Part shown: piece after piece, positions 57,993-64,000 of the stretch
Layout of the letters: each line of letters starts with the position of its first letter
Numbering within the stretch: the first letter of the stretch is position 1
Assembly: GCF_000699445.3 (NCBI RefSeq)
Contig: NC_067202.1
Span: 10,225,458-10,289,457, forward strand
Length of the DNA: 64,000 nucleotides
Reading direction: 5' to 3'
Source of the DNA: Schistosoma haematobium
Taxonomy: Eukaryota; Platyhelminthes; Trematoda; Strigeidida; Schistosomatidae
The notes under the pieces: model-generated
Database searches by the model: none
What the model saw: only the letters and a program-made list of their open reading frames with translations
What the model was told of the DNA's origin: nothing
Position numbers and translations under genes: made by a program

Positions 57993-58697
57993 TCACCCGC
58001 GAAATAATGTTGGGTCCTCATATACCCAAATAACAGTTAGTCTGATTCTATTCAAAGCATAGTTCCCGCATTGAGTAGAGGGTCCACTCGAACTGACTAG
58101 ATGATGAGGATCAGCGACACTAGATTTGAGGTCATTAAGGTTTGATTCTTGTGAAACGTATTCATCAGACCTCTTCAAAACTCCATTAGTGGATAATAGA
58201 TCACTAAAATAAACAGCATTTTTGAAATTTGTATCAGATCTGTGACCATTATTCGATGCACGGGACACATTTTCTGGCACGAGGGGTTCTTCTTGTGAGC
58301 TGGATGCCTCACTGTCTGCACATGTTTCGGGCACAGTGGGATTTGAACCCACGACAGGGAATGCTTTTGAATTGGACATTTCTGGATCGCTGGACGGATG
58401 ATGAGCGACTGCCTCGTTTGCATTACTGATCATCAGGGATTCGTAGAGGCTTTTGTTTTCATATTCATACGTGCTGCAGTCATTTTCGAGTTCAGTATGC
58501 AAGTGAGAAATTAATTCATCAATTTCTTTCACATCTCCGAAACATTGGAGACTTAGCAGTCGCGTGCGTAAATTGTCCAAAACATTCAACTGGCTCTCTC
58601 TGAAATGCTGCTGTTGGCGATCAAGTAGTAACTGCAATTGATCGGGAAGGATAGTCATTTTCTGAATCAGCAGGCTAATGAGAAATACTGTGATCAA
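57993..58697 (-). CDS. Gag-like protein, array copy 23
   Basis: Identical protein. Tyr85 TAC; sites A, T, as in copy 18. Upstream LTR 58820-59178. Confidence 0.65.
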   Translation of the reverse strand: MITVFLISLLIQKMTILPDQLQLLLDRQQQHFRESQLNVLDNLRTRLLSLQCFGDVKEIDELISHLHTELENDCSTYEYENKSLYESLMISNANEAVAHHPSSDPEMSNSKAFPVVGSNPTVPETCADSEASSSQEEPLVPENVSRASNNGHRSDTNFKNAVYFSDLLSTNGVLKRSDEYVSQESNLNDLKSSVADPHHLVSSSGPSTQCGNYALNRIRLTVIWVYEDPTLFRG

Positions 58698-59241
58698 TTA
58701 ACAACCAATGACTTCCAAGAACACCGACGATCAATCTGAATGCTGATTGGCCAAAATAATTATGCTGAATCTCGTCCAATTACAGGGTTCAAAACTTTCT
58801 CTACCCCGTCGCCAATTGTTGTAACGTGTGGACTGCAGGTTATGATAAGCAGCGTTTTATCGATCAGAATCAGTGACACGGAAAACACGTAGTGGACGAC
58901 CTAGTGCCCTGATTGGTCCCGCTTCCCTGTCTAGCCCAGCCAGTTGAGTCCACAACGCGAGTCACAGCCTCTCAGTTATGAATCGTTATATTCCAAACAT
59001 ACTCTGTTTATATACCAACCAAACAGACCACATCGTACCATAACAATAGAAAACAACATTTACACAATATTTAACAAGTGAAATAAATATCGACCAATAG
59101 GGAGTGTACATTTAAGGTCCAAGGACATCATTAGACTTAACATGATAATGATTGGTATCTTATTCTGCATCCATTACACCTCCACATTTTTTGAAGATCC
59201 GGAGTTGATATTCGGATTTCTAAAATTTTCTGCGTCCGTCC

Positions 59242-59946
59242 TCACCCGCGAAATAATGTTGGGTCCTCATATACCCAAATAACAGTTAGTCTGATTCTAT
59301 TCAAAGCATAGTTCCCGCATTGAGTAGAGGGTCCACTCGAACTGACTAGATGATGAGGATCAGCGACACTAGATTTGAGGTCATTAAGGTTTGATTCTTG
59401 TGAAACGTATTCATCAGACCTCTTCAAAACTCCATTAGTGGATAATAGATCACTAAAATAAACAGCATTTTTGAAATTTGTATCAGATCTGTGACCATTA
59501 TTCGATGCACGGGACACATTTTCTGGCACGAGGGGTTCTTCTTGTGAGCTGGATGCCTCACTGTCTGCACATGTTTCGGGCACAGTGGGATTTGAACCCA
59601 CGACAGGGAATGCTTTTGAATTGGACATTTCTGGATCGCTGGACGGATGATGAGCGACTGCCTCGTTTGCATTACTGATCATCAGGGATTCGTAGAGGCT
59701 TTTGTTTTCATATTCATACGTGCTGCAGTCATTTTCGAGTTCAGTATGCAAGTGAGAAATTAATTCATCAATTTCTTTCACATCTCCGAAACATTGGAGA
59801 CTTAGCAGTCGCGTGCGTAAATTGTCCAAAACATTCAACTGGCTCTCTCTGAAATGCTGCTGTTGGCGATCAAGTAGTAACTGCAATTGATCGGGAAGGA
59901 TAGTCATTTTCTGAATCAGCAGGCTAATGAGAAATACTGTGATCAA
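59242..59946 (-). CDS. Gag-like protein, array copy 24
   Basis: Identical protein. Tyr85 TAC; sites A, T. Upstream LTR 60069-60427. Confidence 0.65.
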   Translation of the reverse strand: MITVFLISLLIQKMTILPDQLQLLLDRQQQHFRESQLNVLDNLRTRLLSLQCFGDVKEIDELISHLHTELENDCSTYEYENKSLYESLMISNANEAVAHHPSSDPEMSNSKAFPVVGSNPTVPETCADSEASSSQEEPLVPENVSRASNNGHRSDTNFKNAVYFSDLLSTNGVLKRSDEYVSQESNLNDLKSSVADPHHLVSSSGPSTQCGNYALNRIRLTVIWVYEDPTLFRG

Positions 59947-60490
59947 TTAACAACCAATGACTTCCAAGAACACCGACGATCAATCTGAATGCTGATTGGC
60001 CAAAATAATTATGCTGAATCTCGTCCAATTACAGGGTTCAAAACTTTCTCTACCCCGTCGCCAATTGTTGTAACGTGTGGACTGCAGGTTATGATAAGCA
60101 GCGTTTTATCGATCAGAATCAGTGACACGGAAAACACGTAGTGGACGACCTAGTGCCCTGATTGGTCCCGCTTCCCTGTCTAGCCCAGCCAGTTGAGTCC
60201 ACAACGCGAGTCACAGCCTCTCAGTTATGAATCGTTATATTCCAAACATACTCTGTTTATATACCAACCAAACAGACCACATCGTACCATAACAATAGAA
60301 AACAACATTTACACAATATTTAACAAGTGAAATAAATATCGACCAATAGGGAGTGTACATTTAAGGTCCAAGGACATCATTAGACTTAACATGATAATGA
60401 TTGGTATCTTATTCTGCATCCATTACACCTCCACATTTTTTGCAGATCCGGAGTTGATATTCGGATTTCTAAAATTTTCTGCGTCCGTCC

Positions 60491-61195
60491 TCACCCGCGA
60501 AATAATGTTGGGTCCTCATATACCCAAATAACAGTTAGTCTGATTCTATTCAAAGCATAGTTCCCGCATTGAGTAGAGGGTCCACTCGAACTGACTAGAT
60601 GATGAGGATCAGCGACACTAGATTTGAGGTCATTAAGGTTTGATTCTTGTGAAACGTATTCATCAGACCTCTTCAAAACTCCATTAGTGGATAATAGATC
60701 ACTAAAATAAACAGCATTTTTGAAATTTGTATCAGATCTGTGACCATTATTCGATGCACGGGACACATTTTCTGGCACGAGGGGTTCTTCTTGTGAGCTG
60801 GATGCCTCACTGTCTGCACATGTTTCGGGCACAGTGGGATTTGAACCCACGACAGGGAATGCTTTTGAATTGGACATTTCTGGATCGCTGGACGGATGAT
60901 GAGCGACTGCCTCGTTTGCATTACTGATCATCAGGGATTCATAGAGGCTTTTGTTTTCATATTCATACGTGCTGCAGTCATTTTCGAGTTCAGTATGCAA
61001 GTGAGAAATTAATTCATCAATTTCTTTCACATCTCCGAAACATTGGAGACTTAGCAGTCGCGTGCGTAAATTGTCCAAAACATTCAACTGGCTCTCTCTG
61101 AAATGCTGCTGTTGGCGATCAAGTAGTAACTGCAATTGATCGGGAAGGATAGTCATTTTCTGAATCAGCAGGCTAATGAGAAATACTGTGATCAA
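60491..61195 (-). CDS. Gag-like protein, array copy 25
   Basis: Identical protein. Carries Tyr85 TAT, the left-end state, together with the right-end states C, T, so it is a recombinant combination. Upstream LTR 61318-61676. Confidence 0.65.
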   Translation of the reverse strand: MITVFLISLLIQKMTILPDQLQLLLDRQQQHFRESQLNVLDNLRTRLLSLQCFGDVKEIDELISHLHTELENDCSTYEYENKSLYESLMISNANEAVAHHPSSDPEMSNSKAFPVVGSNPTVPETCADSEASSSQEEPLVPENVSRASNNGHRSDTNFKNAVYFSDLLSTNGVLKRSDEYVSQESNLNDLKSSVADPHHLVSSSGPSTQCGNYALNRIRLTVIWVYEDPTLFRG

Positions 61196-61739
61196 TTAAC
61201 AACCAATGACTTCCAAGAACACCGACGATCAATCTGAATGCTGATTGGCCAAAATAATTATGCTGAATCTCGTCCAATTACAGGGTTCAAAACTTTCTCT
61301 ACCCCGTCGCCAATTGTTGTAACGTGTGGACTGCAGGTTATGATAAGCAGCGTTTTATCGATCAGAATCAGTGACACGGAAAACACGTAGTGGACGACCT
61401 AGTGCCCTGATTGGTCCCGCTTCCCTGTCTAGCCCAGCCAGTTGAGTCCACAACGCGAGTCACAGCCTCTCAGTTATGAATCGTTATATTCCAAACATAC
61501 TCTGTTTATATACCAACCAAACAGACCACATCGTACCATAACAATAGAAAACAACATTTACACAATATTTAACAAGTGAAATAAATATCGACCAATAGGG
61601 AGTGTACATTTAAGGTCCAAGGACATCATTAGACTTAACATGATAATGATTGGTATCTTATTCTGCATCCATTACACCTCCACATTTTTTGCAGATCCGG
61701 AGTTGATATTCGGATTTCTAAAATTTTCTGCGTCCGTCC

Positions 61740-62444
61740 TCACCCGCGAAATAATGTTGGGTCCTCATATACCCAAATAACAGTTAGTCTGATTCTATTC
61801 AAAGCATAGTTCCCGCATTGAGTAGAGGGTCCACTCGAACTGACTAGATGATGAGGATCAGCGACACTAGATTTGAGGTCATTAAGGTTTGATTCTTGTG
61901 AAACGTATTCATCAGACCTCTTCAAAACTCCATTAGTGGATAATAGATCACTAAAATAAACAGCATTTTTGAAATTTGTATCAGATCTGTGACCATTATT
62001 CGATGCACGGGACACATTTTCTGGCACGAGGGGTTCTTCTTGTGAGCTGGATGCCTCACTGTCTGCACATGTTTCGGGCACAGTGGGATTTGAACCCACG
62101 ACAGGGAATGCTTTTGAATTGGACATTTCTGGATCGCTGGACGGATGATGAGCGACTGCCTCGTTTGCATTACTGATCATCAGGGATTCGTAGAGGCTTT
62201 TGTTTTCATATTCATACGTGCTGCAGTCATTTTCGAGTTCAGTATGCAAGTGAGAAATTAATTCATCAATTTCTTTCACATCTCCGAAACATTGGAGACT
62301 TAGCAGTCGCGTGCGTAAATTGTCCAAAACATTCAACTGGCTCTCTCTGAAATGCTGCTGTTGGCGATCAAGTAGTAACTGCAATTGATCGGGAAGGATA
62401 GTCATTTTCTGAATCAGCAGGCTAATGAGAAATACTGTGATCAA
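61740..62444 (-). CDS. Gag-like protein, array copy 26
   Basis: Identical protein. Tyr85 TAC; sites C, T. Upstream LTR 62567-62925. Confidence 0.65.
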   Translation of the reverse strand: MITVFLISLLIQKMTILPDQLQLLLDRQQQHFRESQLNVLDNLRTRLLSLQCFGDVKEIDELISHLHTELENDCSTYEYENKSLYESLMISNANEAVAHHPSSDPEMSNSKAFPVVGSNPTVPETCADSEASSSQEEPLVPENVSRASNNGHRSDTNFKNAVYFSDLLSTNGVLKRSDEYVSQESNLNDLKSSVADPHHLVSSSGPSTQCGNYALNRIRLTVIWVYEDPTLFRG

Positions 62445-62988
62445 TTAACAACCAATGACTTCCAAGAACACCGACGATCAATCTGAATGCTGATTGGCCA
62501 AAATAATTATGCTGAATCTCGTCCAATTACAGGGTTCAAAACTTTCTCTACCCCGTCGCCAATTGTTGTAACGTGTGGACTGCAGGTTATGATAAGCAGC
62601 GTTTTATCGATCAGAATCAGTGACACGGAAAACACGTAGTGGACGACCTAGTGCCCTGATTGGTCCCGCTTCCCTGTCTAGCCCAGCCAGTTGAGTCCAC
62701 AACGCGAGTCACAGCCTCTCAGTTATGAATCGTTATATTCCAAACATACTCTGTTTATATACCAACCAAACAGACCACATCGTACCATAACAATAGAAAA
62801 CAACATTTACACAATATTTAACAAGTGAAATAAATATCGACCAATAGGGAGTGTACATTTAAGGTCCAAGGACATCATTAGACTTAACATGATAATGATT
62901 GGTATCTTATTCTGCATCCATTACACCTCCACATTTTTTGCAGATCCGGAGTTGATATTCGGATTTCTAAAATTTTCTGCGTCCGTCC

Positions 62989-63693
62989 TCACCCGCGAAA
63001 TAATGTTGGGTCCTCATATACCCAAATAACAGTTAGTCTGATTCTATTCAAAGCATAGTTCCCGCATTGAGTAGAGGGTCCACTCGAACTGACTAGATGA
63101 TGAGGATCAGCGACACTAGATTTGAGGTCATTAAGGTTTGATTCTTGTGAAACGTATTCATCAGACCTCTTCAAAACTCCATTAGTGGATAATAGATCAC
63201 TAAAATAAACAGCATTTTTGAAATTTGTATCAGATCTGTGACCATTATTCGATGCACGGGACACATTTTCTGGCACGAGGGGTTCTTCTTGTGAGCTGGA
63301 TGCCTCACTGTCTGCACATGTTTCGGGCACAGTGGGATTTGAACCCACGACAGGGAATGCTTTTGAATTGGACATTTCTGGATCGCTGGACGGATGATGA
63401 GCGACTGCCTCGTTTGCATTACTGATCATCAGGGATTCGTAGAGGCTTTTGTTTTCATATTCATACGTGCTGCAGTCATTTTCGAGTTCAGTATGCAAGT
63501 GAGAAATTAATTCATCAATTTCTTTCACATCTCCGAAACATTGGAGACTTAGCAGTCGCGTGCGTAAATTGTCCAAAACATTCAACTGGCTCTCTCTGAA
63601 ATGCTGCTGTTGGCGATCAAGTAGTAACTGCAATTGATCGGGAAGGATAGTCATTTTCTGAATCAGCAGGCTAATGAGAAATACTGTGATCAA
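62989..63693 (-). CDS. Gag-like protein, array copy 27 (last complete)
   Basis: Identical protein. Tyr85 TAC; sites C, T. Its upstream LTR begins at 63816 and is cut by the window edge. Confidence 0.65.
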   Translation of the reverse strand: MITVFLISLLIQKMTILPDQLQLLLDRQQQHFRESQLNVLDNLRTRLLSLQCFGDVKEIDELISHLHTELENDCSTYEYENKSLYESLMISNANEAVAHHPSSDPEMSNSKAFPVVGSNPTVPETCADSEASSSQEEPLVPENVSRASNNGHRSDTNFKNAVYFSDLLSTNGVLKRSDEYVSQESNLNDLKSSVADPHHLVSSSGPSTQCGNYALNRIRLTVIWVYEDPTLFRG

Positions 63694-63815
63694 TTAACAA
63701 CCAATGACTTCCAAGAACACCGACGATCAATCTGAATGCTGATTGGCCAAAATAATTATGCTGAATCTCGTCCAATTACAGGGTTCAAAACTTTCTCTAC
63801 CCCGTCGCCAATTGT

Positions 63816-64000
63816 TGTAACGTGTGGACTGCAGGTTATGATAAGCAGCGTTTTATCGATCAGAATCAGTGACACGGAAAACACGTAGTGGACGACCTAG
63901 TGCCCTGATTGGTCCCGCTTCCCTGTCTAGCCCAGCCAGTTGAGTCCACAACGCGAGTCACAGCCTCTCAGTTATGAATCGTTATATTCCAAACATACTC
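63816..64000 (-). repeat. Partial LTR at the window edge
   Basis: First 185 plus-strand bases of the next LTR, identical to the inner copies, showing that the array continues to the right. Confidence 0.9.

Larger units (their letters stand above)
30091..64000 (-). repeat. Tandem array of a 1249-bp LTR retrotransposon unit (27+ copies)
   Basis: Head-to-tail repeats with a strict 1249-bp period (one unit is 1248), nearly identical, continuing past the right edge. Each unit read on the minus strand is: LTR (359 bp), spacer ACAAT, primer-binding-site candidate TGGCGACGGGG, leader, Gag-like frame of 234 codons, 50 bases, purine tract, and then the LTR of the next unit. Neighbouring units therefore share one LTR. 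This is the form expected if a one-LTR circle was amplified or if LTR-LTR recombination multiplied a short element. No pol sequence is present, so the unit is non-autonomous (TRIM-like). Confidence 0.97.

Noticed and set aside
30698..63425. 82-codon minus-strand and 66-codon plus-strand frames repeated in each array unit
   Set aside because: They overlap the 234-codon Gag-like frame in other phases and repeat only because the unit does. No motif or start context supports them.
30091..64000. CRISPR array or bacterial repeat system
   Set aside because: The repeat is a 1.2-kb retroelement unit without spacers, in a eukaryotic genome with introns and tRNA-derived SINE sequence.

Overview
The window reads as nuclear DNA of a schistosome (digenean fluke). 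It is AT-rich, has small exons spread over kilobase introns, and is full of repeats typical of that genus: a tRNA-derived SINE tail, a Merlin transposase remnant, a CR1-like LINE, several Ty3/Gypsy LTR families and a BEL/Pao fragment. The genus is inferred from this repeat set and from a flatworm-like protein-coding gene; the species cannot be told.

Positions 1-11.6 kb hold the only host gene I can reconstruct with confidence. It lies on the minus strand and consists of six exons (11431-11612, 10591-10729, 8438-8617, 6044-6332, 3393-3738, 805-971) whose splice phases all agree. They encode an EFHB (CFAP21)-like axonemal protein. Both ends are missing: the first exon seen starts at an acceptor and the last ends at a donor. 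Its introns carry a SINE tail fragment, a decayed Merlin transposon and other repeat pieces.

Positions 11.6-14.7 kb hold a SINE and a Merlin-like end. From 14.7 to 19.96 kb lies a minus-strand CR1-clade LINE (ORF1 with PHD-type cysteines, APE endonuclease, reverse transcriptase). It is inactivated and split by two later insertions that keep perfect 5-bp target duplications: a 432-bp solo LTR (17032-17463) and a 686-bp LTR-like element (18535-19220). At 21.3-23.8 kb there is a broken Ty3/Gypsy element with an integrase region, a 3' LTR that itself contains a nested solo LTR, and a 5' LTR of a different family. A possible host terminal exon lies at 25259-25424 (+). Further integrase relics (Ty3/Gypsy at 28.3-29.0 kb, BEL/Pao at 29.75-29.93 kb) precede the main feature.

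From about 30091 to the right edge (about 33.9 kb, 27 full units and part of a 28th) the DNA is a head-to-tail array with a 1249-bp period. Each unit is one 359-bp LTR plus an 890-bp internal region with a primer-binding-site candidate, a 234-residue Gag-like reading frame and a purine-rich tract. In other words the unit is a small non-autonomous LTR retrotransposon whose neighbours share LTRs, the structure expected of a one-LTR circle amplified in tandem. All 27 reading frames give the same protein. A handful of base variants form blocks along the array. Every unit also carries a perfect tRNA T-arm/B-box sequence inside the reading frame. This retrotransposon-derived satellite is the most striking thing in the window.
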